Origin: JAWKHR01 sp041394725 | GTDB lineage: Bacteria > Acidobacteriota > Vicinamibacteria > Vicinamibacterales > SCN-69-37 | NCBI GenBank assembly: GCA_041394725.1 | Contig: JAWKHR010000046.1 | Span: 1-53,354, forward strand | DNA length: 53,354 nt | Direction of reading: 5' to 3' | Shown here: positions 42,460 through 51,235 of the stretch, piece by piece | Numbering within the stretch: position 1 is the stretch's first letter | Layout: each line of letters begins with the position of its first letter | Program-made: the position numbers and the translations under genes | Notes under the pieces: generated by a model | Told to the model about the DNA's origin: nothing | Databases searched by the model: none | What the model saw: the letters and a program-made list of their open reading frames with translations, nothing else

Positions 42460-43391
42460 TGCACGCCATCGAGATCGACGGCGTCCGCAAGCAGTTCGAC
42501 ACGGTGCGCGCCGTGGACGACCTCTCGCTGGCCGTGCCCGCCGGGTCGATCTACGGCTTCATCGGGCCCAACGGCTCGGGGAAGACCACGACGATCCGGA
42601 TGATCATGAACATCATCCTGCCGGACGCCGGGCGCATCACGGTGCTGGGGCACCGGAGCACCGGGGCCGCGCGCGACGAGGTGAGCTACCTGCCCGAGGA
42701 GCGCGGCCTCTACAAGAAGATGACGGTGCGCCGGCTGCTCCGGTACTACGGGCGGCTGAAGGGCCGATCGACGGCCGAAATCGACCCGGCCATCGGCGAG
42801 TGGCTGGACCGGCTCGCCCTCGCCGACTGGGCCGACCGGCGCATCGACCAGCTCTCGAAGGGCATGGCGCAGAAGGTGCAGTTCATCTCGTCGGTCGTCT
42901 CGCGCCCGAAGCTGCTCATCCTCGACGAGCCGTTCAGCGGCCTCGATCCGGTCAACGCCGAGGCGCTCAAGGACGCGGTGCTCGAGATGCGCGCGCGGGG
43001 GACGACCGTGGTCTTCTCCACGCACGACATGTCGACGGCCGAGCGGCTCTGCGATCGCATCTTCATGATCTTCCGCGGGCGCAAGGTCCTGGACGGCTCG
43101 CTCGACGACATCGCGGCCGAGTACGGCCAGGACACGGTCCGGCTTCGGGTGCAGGGCGGCGCCGCCGCGCTCTCGGGCCTCGCGGGCATCGAGTCGCTGA
43201 ACGACCACGGCAACTACCAGGACGTGCGGCTGTCGATCCCGCCGCACGCGTTCCTCCAGGCGCTGGTGGCGCGCGCCGAGGTCCGGCACTTCGAGGTGAA
43301 GCGCCCGTCGCTCCACGACATCTTCGTGCGCATCGCGCGTCCGGCCGACCACGAGCCGGCCGCGGGATCCGGCCTGGAGGCGGCCTCATGA
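42459..43391 (+). CDS. ABC transporter ATPase (NatA/ABC-2 type)
   Basis: The 310-residue ATPase has Walker A GPNGSGKTTT, signature LSKGMAQKV, Walker B LLILDEPFSGLD, H-loop FSTHD and a C-terminal extension (about 210-300) typical of ABC-2 ATPases that use DUF4162. It shares overlaps with both neighbours (TGATG with the nitroreductase-like gene; ATGA with the permease), so expression is tightly linked. Together with the next gene it forms an exporter of the NatAB type; substrate unknown. Confidence 0.94.
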   Translation: MHAIEIDGVRKQFDTVRAVDDLSLAVPAGSIYGFIGPNGSGKTTTIRMIMNIILPDAGRITVLGHRSTGAARDEVSYLPEERGLYKKMTVRRLLRYYGRLKGRSTAEIDPAIGEWLDRLALADWADRRIDQLSKGMAQKVQFISSVVSRPKLLILDEPFSGLDPVNAEALKDAVLEMRARGTTVVFSTHDMSTAERLCDRIFMIFRGRKVLDGSLDDIAAEYGQDTVRLRVQGGAAALSGLAGIESLNDHGNYQDVRLSIPPHAFLQALVARAEVRHFEVKRPSLHDIFVRIARPADHEPAAGSGLEAAS

Positions 43392-44680
43392 GCCGCATCT
43401 GGACGGTCGCCGAGACCGAGTTCCTCACGCTCATCCGGACGAAGGCGTTCATCATCGGCATCTTCCTGATGCCCGTGCTGATGGGCGGCTTCTTCCTGTT
43501 CATGAGCTACGCCGAGCGCCAGATCGACACCGAGACGCGCGCGTTCGCGGTGATCGACGGGACGGGCGTGCTCTACGCGCCGCTCGCCGAGGCGGCCGAC
43601 GCGTTCAACCGGGCGTCGGGCGAGGGCGGCACCCTGACCGGCCCGCTCTTCGAGCCGCAGCCGGTCGACGTCGCGGGCCGGTCGGCCGACGACGTGAAGG
43701 TGGAGCTGTCGGATCGGGTGCGGCGGCACGAGCTCTTCGCGTTCGTCGAGATCCCCGCCGACGTCCTCGACGCGGGCGCCGACTCGCCGATCCGCTACTA
43801 CAGCGAGAACACCTCGTACGAGCGGCTGCCGTCGTGGCTGCGGACCACGCTCAACGAGGCGATCGCCGTGCAGCGGTTCGACCGCGCGGGGGTGGACCGC
43901 GCGCTGGTCTCGCGGCTGACGGCGCGCGCGCCCGTCAGCACGTTCGGCCTCGTCGAGCGCGCGGCCGACGGGTCGGTCAGCGAGGCCCAGGAGGTGGACG
44001 AGCTGACGCGCTTCGGCGTGCCGTTCTTCTTCCTGCTGCTGATGTTCATGTCGGTGATGACGAGCGGCCAGCACCTGCTGCACGCGATCATCGAGGAGAA
44101 GATGAGCAAGATCAGCGAGGTCCTGCTCGGGTCGATCACGCCGTTCCAGCTGCTGGCGGGCAAGCTGCTGGGCGTGGTCGGGGTGTCGCTGGTGCTCTCG
44201 CTCGTCTACTTCGGCGGCGGCATCTACGTCGTCGCGTCCGCGGGCCGGCTCGACCTCGTGCACGTGCCGACGCTCCTCTGGTTCCTGCTGTTCCTCGTCT
44301 GCGCGGCGCTGATGTTCGGGTCGATCTTCGTCGGGCTCGGGTCGGCGTGTTCGGATCTCAAGGACGCGCAGAGCATGCTGCAGCCGGCGATGATCCTCGT
44401 CATGCTGGCCTATCTGGGGTCGTTCCTGGTGATCCGCGCGCCCGACTCGCCGCTGTCGGTCGGCCTGTCGTTCTTCCCGACGGTGACGCCGTTCGCGATG
44501 ATGCTGCGCCTGGCGATGCCGCCCGGGCCGCCGCTCTGGCAGGTCGTCCTGTCGGTGGCGATCCTGCTGGCATCCACCGGCCTCGTCGTCTGGGCGGCCG
44601 GCAAGGTGTTCCGCGTCGGGCTCCTGATGCAGGGCAAGGCGCCGAACCTGCCGGAGCTGCTGCGATGGATCCGCGCGTGA
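43388..44680 (+). CDS. ABC-2 type permease (NatB-like)
   Basis: The 430-residue protein has one N-terminal helix (about 18-38), a large extracytoplasmic domain, then five or six helices from about 217, the NatB layout. The segment HAIIEEKMSKISEVLLGSITPFQLLAGKLLG is the conserved ABC-2 coupling region (shown split: EEKMSKISEVLLGS, TPFQLLAGK). It is probably a Na+ or small-molecule exporter; the substrate cannot be deduced. It overlaps the upstream ATPase (ATGA) and the downstream flavoprotein gene. Confidence 0.92.
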   Translation: MSRIWTVAETEFLTLIRTKAFIIGIFLMPVLMGGFFLFMSYAERQIDTETRAFAVIDGTGVLYAPLAEAADAFNRASGEGGTLTGPLFEPQPVDVAGRSADDVKVELSDRVRRHELFAFVEIPADVLDAGADSPIRYYSENTSYERLPSWLRTTLNEAIAVQRFDRAGVDRALVSRLTARAPVSTFGLVERAADGSVSEAQEVDELTRFGVPFFFLLLMFMSVMTSGQHLLHAIIEEKMSKISEVLLGSITPFQLLAGKLLGVVGVSLVLSLVYFGGGIYVVASAGRLDLVHVPTLLWFLLFLVCAALMFGSIFVGLGSACSDLKDAQSMLQPAMILVMLAYLGSFLVIRAPDSPLSVGLSFFPTVTPFAMMLRLAMPPGPPLWQVVLSVAILLASTGLVVWAAGKVFRVGLLMQGKAPNLPELLRWIRA

Positions 44681-45897
44681 CCGCCGACGTCATCGTCTGC
44701 GGCGCCGGTCCGGCCGGCGCGACGGCGGCGCGCGCGCTGGCGGCCGCCGGCCGCGACACGCTGCTCGTCGACCGCGCGGCGTTCCCGCGCTCGAAGCCCT
44801 GTGGCGGCGGCATCAGCATGCGCGCGTTCGGGCGTTTTCCGTGGCTCGAGGCCGCGCTGGCCGGGGTGGACGTGCATCGCGTGTCGCGGCTGCACCTGGA
44901 GGGGCCCGAGGGCGCGGTGCTGGATCTCGATCACCCGGAGCCGTGCGTCGCGCTGGTCCGCCGCGTCGAGTTCGACGCGGCGCTGGTGGACGCGGCCCGC
45001 GCGGCGGGCGCGCGGGTCGAGCGGTTCGAGGTGACGCAGGCGTCGCAGGACGAGGCGGGCGTCACGCTGCGGTCGCGCGACGGCCGGGTGCTGCGCGCCC
45101 CGCTCGTGGTCGCGGCCGACGGCGTGCACAGCGTGCTGGCCAAGCGACTGGGCGTCAACGCGCGCTGGCCGCGCGAGGCGATCGCCCTCGACATGATGGA
45201 GGAGACGCCGGTCGATCGACTGCGCGCCGATCGGCCCGACGTGCTCTGGGTCGCCTACGCGCACGACGGACTCGACGGGTACGCCTACGTCTTCCCGAAG
45301 ACGCATCACGTCAACGTCGGCATCGGCTGCGTGCTGTCGCACTACGACGCCGCGATCGACGCGGCGCCCTACGACCTGCAGCAGCGGTTCGTCGGCTCGC
45401 TGGTCGCGCGTGGCGCGCTGCACGGGCGATCCGAGCGGCGGCACTTCACGCCGTTCCTGATCCCGGTCGGCGGGCCCCTGCGCGACGCCTGGGCCGGACG
45501 CGTGCTGTTCGCCGGCGACGCGGGCGGGTTCGTCCACGCGATCACGGCCGAGGGCATCTACTACGCGATGGTCTCGGGCGAGCTGGCGGGGCGGGCGGCG
45601 GCAGGCGACCCGGCATCGGCCGGCCCGGCCTACGCGAAGGCCTGGCGCCGGGAGATCGGGCCGGAGCTGGCCGACGCCGTGCTCGTGCAGCGGTACCTCT
45701 TCTCGAGCCACGCGCGCGTGGCGCAGGTGATCCGCGGCGCCGGTGCCTCGCCGGCCATCGTCGACCTGATCCTGTCCTACGCCAAGGGCCGGCGATCGTA
45801 CGCCGCGCTGCGGCGCCGGCTCCTGCTGCAGTTCCCGCGCGTGATGCTGCAGGTGGCCCGCGAGCGCTGGCAGGACGCCGGCGAGCGCGCGTCCTGA
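44665..45897 (+). CDS. Geranylgeranyl-reductase-type FAD oxidoreductase
   Basis: The 410-residue protein has an N-terminal FAD motif (VIVCGAGPAGATAARALA), the CGGGIS segment after it typical of the GGR branch, an NAD/FAD motif VAADGVHSVLAKRLG, and FAGDAGGFVHAITAEG for the FAD ribityl contact. GGR family members reduce prenyl chains of lipids, quinones or chlorophyll; other FixC-like members act on other substrates. The start ATG 44665 overlaps the permease stop by 16 bases; GTG 44677 is the alternative. No terpenoid pathway gene is next to it. Confidence 0.88.
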   Translation: MDPRVTADVIVCGAGPAGATAARALAAAGRDTLLVDRAAFPRSKPCGGGISMRAFGRFPWLEAALAGVDVHRVSRLHLEGPEGAVLDLDHPEPCVALVRRVEFDAALVDAARAAGARVERFEVTQASQDEAGVTLRSRDGRVLRAPLVVAADGVHSVLAKRLGVNARWPREAIALDMMEETPVDRLRADRPDVLWVAYAHDGLDGYAYVFPKTHHVNVGIGCVLSHYDAAIDAAPYDLQQRFVGSLVARGALHGRSERRHFTPFLIPVGGPLRDAWAGRVLFAGDAGGFVHAITAEGIYYAMVSGELAGRAAAGDPASAGPAYAKAWRREIGPELADAVLVQRYLFSSHARVAQVIRGAGASPAIVDLILSYAKGRRSYAALRRRLLLQFPRVMLQVARERWQDAGERAS

Positions 45898-45962
45898 GGC
45901 CGGGGCGCGCCGCCCGCGTGCGTCCGGCCCGCGGCGAGGCGCCCCACGACGATGGAGGAGTG

Positions 45963-47810
45963 ATGCGACGAGTGATGCTGGCGGTGGCCTGGGTGATCCT
46001 GACCGCCGCGCCCGCGTTGGCGCAGGCCCCGGTGACCTATCGGGTCTCGTTTCCCGAGCCGGAGCATCACTGGCTGCAGGTCGAGATGACGGCCACCGGT
46101 CTCGGCGCCGCGACGTTCACGGCGCGGATGAGCCGATCGTCTCCCGGCCGCTACGCGGTGCACGAGTTCGCCAAGAACATCTTCAGGCTCGACGCATTCG
46201 ACGGCCGTGGCCGGCCGCTGACGGCGTCGCGGCCGTCGGTGGACGAGTGGCGCGTCGCCGGCCACGACGGCACCGTCCGGATCGTCTACCGCCTGTTCGG
46301 CGACACGCCCGACGGCACCTACATGGGCGTGGACACCACGCACGCGCACCTGAACATCCCGGCGACGTTCCTCTGGGGCGAGGGGCTCGACGACCGGCCG
46401 GTGCGCGTGACGTTCGAGGCGCCGGCCGGGTCGAACTGGACCGTCGGCACGCAGCTCTTTCCGACGACGGACCCGTGGACGTTCACGGCGCCGAACTTCC
46501 AGTACTTCATGGACAGCCCGACCGAGCTCGCGCCGTGGGTGACGAGCGAGTTCCAGCTGCCGAACCCGTCGGGCGGGTCGGCGCGGATCCGCGTGTTCGT
46601 GCACTCGGACGGCGACCAGGCGGACGTGAACACGCTCACCGGGATGATCGAGCGGCTCGCCCGCCAGCACGTCGCGGTCTACGGCGACATCCCCGCGTTC
46701 GAACCGGGCTACTACACGTTCCTCCTCGACTACGTGCCGTGGGGCGACGGCGACGGGATGGAGCACCGCAACTCCACCTCGATCTCGAATCCCGGCGTCA
46801 CGCTCCGGACCGACCAGGGACGGCAGGCCGCGCTCGGCACCATCTCGCACGAGTTCTTCCACACGTGGAACGTCGAGCGCATCCGGCCGGTCGGTCTCGA
46901 GCCGTTCGACTTCACGCGCGAGAACATCACGTGCTGCCTGTGGCTCGCCGAGGGCTTCACGCAGTACTACGGCCCGCTGCTCATCACGCGCGCCGGCTTC
47001 ACCGACGCGGCGCCCACGTCGTCGGCGCTCGCCGTCATCGGCGGGTCGGGCCGGCTGGTGCGGTCCGCCGTCGAGATGAGCGAGCACGGCCCGTTCAACG
47101 ACGCCGGCGTGTCCGTGGATCAGCACGACCGCAGCCGCACGTTCATCTCGTACTACACCTACGGCGCGGCCGTGGCGCTCGCGCTCGATCTCTCGCTGCG
47201 CGAGCTGACGCAGGGGAAGACGACGCTCGACGACTACATGCGGCTGCTCTGGACGCGCTTCGGGCGGCCGGGCATCCGCACGCCCGGCTACGTGGCCACG
47301 CCGTACTCGCTGGCCGACATCCGCGTGGCGCTGGCCGATCTGACGGGCAACCGCGCGTTCGCCGACGAGTTCTTCGACAAGTACATCGAAGGGCGCGACG
47401 TGGCCGACTACGCGCGGCTGCTCGCGCAGGCGGGCTACGTGCTGCGGCCCCGCAACGCGGGCGGCGGCTACGTCGGCAACCTCCGGTTCCGGCAGGCGCA
47501 GGGCGGGCTGCTCGTGGACGCGCTGGTCCCGTTCAACGTGCCGGCCTATGCCGCGGGGATCGACTCGGGTGACGTGCTCACGACGATCGACGGGCAGCCG
47601 GCGACGGCGGGCGCGTGGAGCGCGCTCGCGCGGCGCGCCCCCGGGACCGTGGTGCCGGTCGGCGTCCGGCGCCGCGACGGTCGCGAGGTCACCGTGTCAC
47701 TGACGGTCGGCGAGGACCCGTCGCTGCAGATCCTGCCGGTCGAGCAGACGGGCGGCGCGCTCACCGCGGCGCAGCGGGCGTTCCGCGAGGCGTGGCTGGG
47801 CGCGCGGTAG
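45963..47810 (+). CDS. M61-family metallopeptidase with PDZ domain, exported
   Basis: The 615-residue protein has a signal peptide (cleaved near ALAQ), an N-terminal beta domain of M61 type, the zinc motif HEFFH (296-300) with the third ligand Glu330 in WLAEGFTQYY, and a C-terminal PDZ domain (YAAGIDSGDVLTTIDGQPA). M61 (glycyl aminopeptidase family) enzymes act on N-terminal residues. The ATG follows a strong SD (ggaggag, 45954-45960). It is 65 bases after the flavoprotein gene and may be in the same transcript. Confidence 0.93.
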   Translation: MRRVMLAVAWVILTAAPALAQAPVTYRVSFPEPEHHWLQVEMTATGLGAATFTARMSRSSPGRYAVHEFAKNIFRLDAFDGRGRPLTASRPSVDEWRVAGHDGTVRIVYRLFGDTPDGTYMGVDTTHAHLNIPATFLWGEGLDDRPVRVTFEAPAGSNWTVGTQLFPTTDPWTFTAPNFQYFMDSPTELAPWVTSEFQLPNPSGGSARIRVFVHSDGDQADVNTLTGMIERLARQHVAVYGDIPAFEPGYYTFLLDYVPWGDGDGMEHRNSTSISNPGVTLRTDQGRQAALGTISHEFFHTWNVERIRPVGLEPFDFTRENITCCLWLAEGFTQYYGPLLITRAGFTDAAPTSSALAVIGGSGRLVRSAVEMSEHGPFNDAGVSVDQHDRSRTFISYYTYGAAVALALDLSLRELTQGKTTLDDYMRLLWTRFGRPGIRTPGYVATPYSLADIRVALADLTGNRAFADEFFDKYIEGRDVADYARLLAQAGYVLRPRNAGGGYVGNLRFRQAQGGLLVDALVPFNVPAYAAGIDSGDVLTTIDGQPATAGAWSALARRAPGTVVPVGVRRRDGREVTVSLTVGEDPSLQILPVEQTGGALTAAQRAFREAWLGAR

Positions 47811-47864
47811 CACCGGGGCATCGACCGCGCCCACGCCATTCGGCCGATGCCGCGATCGCCGGTG
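47811..47864. terminator. Nested stem between convergent genes
   Basis: caccgg-ggcatcg (47811-47823) can pair with cgatgcc (47845-47851) and ccggtg (47859-47864), with a 7-base bulge. It follows the M61 stop directly. No T-run; support is weak. Confidence 0.35.
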
Positions 47865-47884
47865 CCTCGTCGGCCCGATGCGAT

Positions 47885-48811
47885 TCACCGATTGCCGGTG
47901 CCCCCGTCTCCCTTGATCCTTCCGCTCACCGAGAACCGGCGGTAGTTCGTGTAGCGCGCCGAGCACGTCACCGTTTCGTCGCGGCCTGACGTGTTGGTGT
48001 AGCGCTCGGTGAAGTAGACCGGCACCCAGAGGTCCACGTTCTCGTCGTGCGCGTAGGCGGTGGTCAGCTCCGCGGTCACCGGGCCCTGCTCGAGCGTCAG
48101 CACGGTGCGGCGCACGCGGCCGGTGCCGGCCTCGATCGTCACCTCGCCCCGTGATCGGATCCGGCCCTGGGGACCGCGCACCAGCGTGGCGCCGTCGTCG
48201 CGTTCGCGGAACGTGAGGGTGGCCACCGTGGCGCCCGACGCGTCGGTGGCGATCGAGTCGCGATCGAGATCGAACGCGACGCCGTGGACGCGCTTGGCCT
48301 CGAACAGCAGCAGCGGCAGCGTCGGCTCGTTGAAGTTGCGCGTCACCCCGCCGATGTTGAACCGCGCGTTGCGGTTGGCGACGCGGCCGACCAGCCCGCG
48401 CAGCTCCGCGCCCTTCGACAGCAGGTCCCGCAGGTTCTCGCGATCGGCCACCGGCGTGCCGTCCACCTCGGCCACGTCGTGGACGGCGATCCACTCGCCG
48501 TCGGCCTCCAGGTAGGTCAGGAACATCTCGCCGCGCATCGTCCGGTGATCGGACGTGCGCGTGGACGGCACCATGCGCGACTGCAGGTAGGTTTCGTCCG
48601 CGACGAGGAACGCGAAGTCGCGCCGGTAGGCCGTGACGTAGGCGGTGGCGGCGGCGACGAGGGCGTCGCGCGTGACCTCGGCCTGGGGCGGGCGGCCCGG
48701 TGACTCGCGCCCGGGAGCCGCCGATCGCGGCGTCGCCACTCCGGCGCTGACGAGCAGCGCGAGGGCCACGGCCGGCATCGCCACGCGCGGAACTGGCATC
48801 CGGGAGACCAT
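47885..48811 (-). CDS. Exported protein of unknown function
   Basis: The 308-residue product has an N-terminal hydrophobic segment (about 11-26) likely to be a signal peptide, and no domain that I recognise. It looks like a mixed alpha/beta protein: helix AALVAAATAYVTAYRRDFAFLVADE (in part), then strands such as GVAFDLDRDSI, RGEVTIEAGTG and VTAELTTAYAHDENVDLWVPVYF. Its stop faces the M61 gene. It lies 3 bases after the NrfD gene stop, so it may be the last gene of the formate-dehydrogenase operon. The acidobacterial style of such proteins is an impression. Confidence 0.6.
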   Translation of the reverse strand: MVSRMPVPRVAMPAVALALLVSAGVATPRSAAPGRESPGRPPQAEVTRDALVAAATAYVTAYRRDFAFLVADETYLQSRMVPSTRTSDHRTMRGEMFLTYLEADGEWIAVHDVAEVDGTPVADRENLRDLLSKGAELRGLVGRVANRNARFNIGGVTRNFNEPTLPLLLFEAKRVHGVAFDLDRDSIATDASGATVATLTFRERDDGATLVRGPQGRIRSRGEVTIEAGTGRVRRTVLTLEQGPVTAELTTAYAHDENVDLWVPVYFTERYTNTSGRDETVTCSARYTNYRRFSVSGRIKGDGGTGNR

Positions 48812-48814
48812 GGG

Positions 48815-49795
48815 CTACTTCGCGGCGGGGTCGAGCGCCGCGGACGGATCAGTCGTTGAGACGCCGCCCGCCGCGATCCAGCCGTAACGGAGGCAGACGG
48901 TGCCCGCGATCGTCGCCGCGGCGGCCACCGTGCGGGCGGCGACGAGATCCGCGGCGAAGAGTCGCAGCACCAGCGGAATCGCCGCGCCGACGACGTCGGC
49001 GGCGAGGAGCAGAAGACGAGTCCGGCGATCGCGCATCACCCCCGCCAGGCCGCCGTCGCGATGCGCGAGGCCCGAGAACAACACCTCGCCCGCGGCCGCC
49101 GCGATGCCGATGACGTTGGCGGCCGGCGTGAAGTGTCCGAAGAGCTCGACCGCCGAGATGGCGGCGCCGAGCGACGAGGCGGCGAAGAGGAGCGGCAGCC
49201 GGCGGGCGTTCGCCGTCCAGACCGGCACGGCCGATACGCCGAGGAGCACGCCCGTGTAAGTCGCGAGCGTGAGGCCGAGGACGGCAGCGACGACGTCCAC
49301 GACGACGCGCAGCGGCGTCCAGCCGGGCGGCGTCTGGGGGAGTCCCAGCAGCCAGGCTGCGGCCGCCGCGCTGGAGAAGAGCACCAGCGTCCACGCCCCG
49401 ACCGACATCGGGCTCTGCGACTTGAACACGCGCAGCATGTTCAGGAAGCGCGAGGGACGACCGAGGTCGGAGATGAGCAGCAGCGGCGAGACGATGGCGC
49501 CGCCGAGGGCGACCAGTCGCGCGTCGCCGGCGAGCGCGGGGTCGGCGCCGGTCAGGCTCGCGACCGCGGCGATCGCCGCCGCCATGCCCGCGATCCCGCC
49601 GACGGCGAAGTACAGCGGAATCTCCCACGTCCAGACGGGCGCCTTCAGGACGGGCTGGCCGTAGTAGCCGACGGGCGCATCGGGCGGCAGCGGCCCGCCG
49701 GCGATCGCCATGCCCTCCGCGGCGACCTCTCCGCGCGCCCGCGCCTCGTCCCGAATGGCGTCCAGCCGCGCCTCGCGATCCGGAATAGTGTCCAC
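48815..49795 (-). CDS. NrfD-type membrane anchor of the formate-dehydrogenase-like complex
   Basis: From the GTG at 49795 the product is 326 residues, normal for NrfD/PsrC. About eight or nine membrane helices follow a short cytoplasmic tail. Typical NrfD features: the first helix after GYYGQPVLKAPVWTWEIPLYF, and LLLISDLGRPSRFLNMLRVF with the conserved Asp-Leu-Gly-Arg loop. NrfD proteins exchange electrons with the quinone pool without haem. No ATG is available near; ATG 49711 would cut the tail. A hairpin (49804-49824) sits just upstream, between it and the Fe-S gene. Confidence 0.88.
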   Translation of the reverse strand: MDTIPDREARLDAIRDEARARGEVAAEGMAIAGGPLPPDAPVGYYGQPVLKAPVWTWEIPLYFAVGGIAGMAAAIAAVASLTGADPALAGDARLVALGGAIVSPLLLISDLGRPSRFLNMLRVFKSQSPMSVGAWTLVLFSSAAAAAWLLGLPQTPPGWTPLRVVVDVVAAVLGLTLATYTGVLLGVSAVPVWTANARRLPLLFAASSLGAAISAVELFGHFTPAANVIGIAAAAGEVLFSGLAHRDGGLAGVMRDRRTRLLLLAADVVGAAIPLVLRLFAADLVAARTVAAAATIAGTVCLRYGWIAAGGVSTTDPSAALDPAAK

Positions 49796-49803
49796 TTTTT
49801 GAG

Positions 49804-49824
49804 AAAAGACTCCCGGTGTCTTTT
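49804..49824. terminator. Hairpin flanked by T-run in the fdhB-nrfD gap
   Basis: aaaagac, loop tcccggt, gtctttt form a perfect 7-bp stem. On the plus strand it is followed by more T (to 49827), the layout of an intrinsic terminator; on the minus strand, the direction of the genes, it also ends in a T-rich arm. It lies between two genes of one operon, so partial termination or processing is possible. Confidence 0.5.
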
Positions 49825-49836
49825 TTTCTTCGCCTC

Positions 49837-50586
49837 TCACGTGGCGAGGAAGGCGACCAGCGTGGCAGCCAGGGCCAGGATTCCGGCGAGGCCGGCGGAG
49901 CGCCACGCCTCGCGCAGTCGGGTCCCCGGCAGTCGAGGCGCCGGGGGCAGGTTGTACTCCCGGACGTCGCCGCGCACGAGGAACAGCGCGTGCGTGCCGC
50001 CGACCTCGCTGTCGCGCGGGTCGTAGAGCACCGCGTCCGCGACGCCGCGCGCCCGGAGCGTCTCGACCCGGGCGGCTCCGCGTGCCCGCAGGTCCTCGAT
50101 CTCGCCGAACTGGATCGACTCGGTCGGACACACCTTCGCGCACGCCGGCGTGAGTCCGGCCTTCTGCCGGTCGTAGCAGAACGTGCACTTGAACGCCCGA
50201 CCGTCATCCGGCCGCCGATCGACGACGCCGAACGGGCAGGAGACGACGCAGTAGCCGCAGCCGTTGCAGACGTCGGGCTGGACGAAGACGCCGCCGAACT
50301 CGGTGCGGATGATCGATCCGGTCGGGCAGGCATCCAGGCAGCCGGCGCGCTCGCAGTGCTTGCAGACGTCGGACGAGAAGTCCCACGCCGGCGCGCCGTC
50401 GCGCAGACGCTCGACGAACTTGACGTGCCGGTACGTCGAGTGCCCGAGCGCGCCCGTGTTGTCGTACGAGAAGCCGGTGAACGCGTAGCCGTCGCCCGGC
50501 ACGTCGTTCCATTCCTTGCACGCGACCTCGCACGCCTTGCAGCCGATGCAGAGCGTCGAGTCGGTGAGGAAGGCCGTCGTCGGCAT
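49837..50586 (-). CDS. Four-cluster Fe-S subunit of the formate-dehydrogenase-like complex
   Basis: The 249-residue protein has four [4Fe-4S] motifs: CIGCKACEVAC, CKHCERAGCLDACP, CNGCGYCVVSCPFG and CTFCYDRQ...CAKVCP. This is the FdnH/FdhB-type electron-transfer subunit. A C-terminal hydrophobic helix (about 228-246) would fix it to the membrane. It carries electrons from the catalytic subunit to the NrfD anchor encoded downstream. Confidence 0.94.
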   Translation of the reverse strand: MPTTAFLTDSTLCIGCKACEVACKEWNDVPGDGYAFTGFSYDNTGALGHSTYRHVKFVERLRDGAPAWDFSSDVCKHCERAGCLDACPTGSIIRTEFGGVFVQPDVCNGCGYCVVSCPFGVVDRRPDDGRAFKCTFCYDRQKAGLTPACAKVCPTESIQFGEIEDLRARGAARVETLRARGVADAVLYDPRDSEVGGTHALFLVRGDVREYNLPPAPRLPGTRLREAWRSAGLAGILALAATLVAFLAT

Positions 50587-50596
50587 CAGTCGCGCG

Positions 50597-51226
50597 TCAC
50601 GCCCGGCGCGGCGACCATCGGATGTCCACGCCCTCGCGCGGCCCGAGCGCGCCGCGCAGGGTGTCGAGGAGCGCGCGATCGGCGCCGGCGCGCTCGAGCA
50701 TGTCGATCGTCGCGCGATCCAGGTAGTAGTCGGTGTCCGACGACGACTCGAGTTCGAGGTGGCGGGCGAGCCACGCGAGCTGGGCGTCCGTGAGGCGGGC
50801 GATCGTCGCGCCCGTCTGCGCGTCGACGACGACGACGCCGGCGTCGGCGCCGGCGCCGGCCGGTGAGGCCGGGCCAGCGGCGTCGCCGACCGCCTGGGCC
50901 TGCCGGCTCACGGTTCCCGGCCGGGCGCCATCGGCGCGGTTCGGCATCGAGGTGCCGGGCCCGGACTGCGCCAGATCCGCGAGCAGGTCGCGGGCACGCG
51001 CCTCGTCCTCCGCGGCGACGAGCACCTCGACGGGCGCCTGGTCGGCGGGGCCGGCCGACGCGAGGTCGCTGCGCTCGCCGACGATGACGCCGGACAGGTG
51101 CGGGTGCTGCACGACGTGCTCGATCCCCGCCTCTTCGAGCGCCATGGTGGCGAGCGGCACGAGTCCGCGCTCGACGGTGCGGAACACGGGCACGAGATTG
51201 GAGTCGGACCGGCGCGTGTCTGCCAT
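50597..51226 (-). CDS. DUF2007-type protein in the formate-dehydrogenase operon
   Basis: The 209-residue protein starts with a DUF2007-like alpha/beta domain (about 11-90): LVPVFRTVERGLVPLATMALEEAGIEHVV, here in part, followed by VEVLVAAEDEARARDLLADL. A flexible Ala/Gly linker leads to a C-terminal segment (about 130-205, DAQTGATIARLTDAQLAWLARHLE, in part) of unknown type. DUF2007 is a PII-like small domain with no firm role; a link to signalling or enzyme assembly is guessed. It lies between the catalytic and Fe-S genes, with 9- and 10-base gaps. Confidence 0.7.
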   Translation of the reverse strand: MADTRRSDSNLVPVFRTVERGLVPLATMALEEAGIEHVVQHPHLSGVIVGERSDLASAGPADQAPVEVLVAAEDEARARDLLADLAQSGPGTSMPNRADGARPGTVSRQAQAVGDAAGPASPAGAGADAGVVVVDAQTGATIARLTDAQLAWLARHLELESSSDTDYYLDRATIDMLERAGADRALLDTLRGALGPREGVDIRWSPRRA

Positions 51227-51235
51227 GTGCCGATT

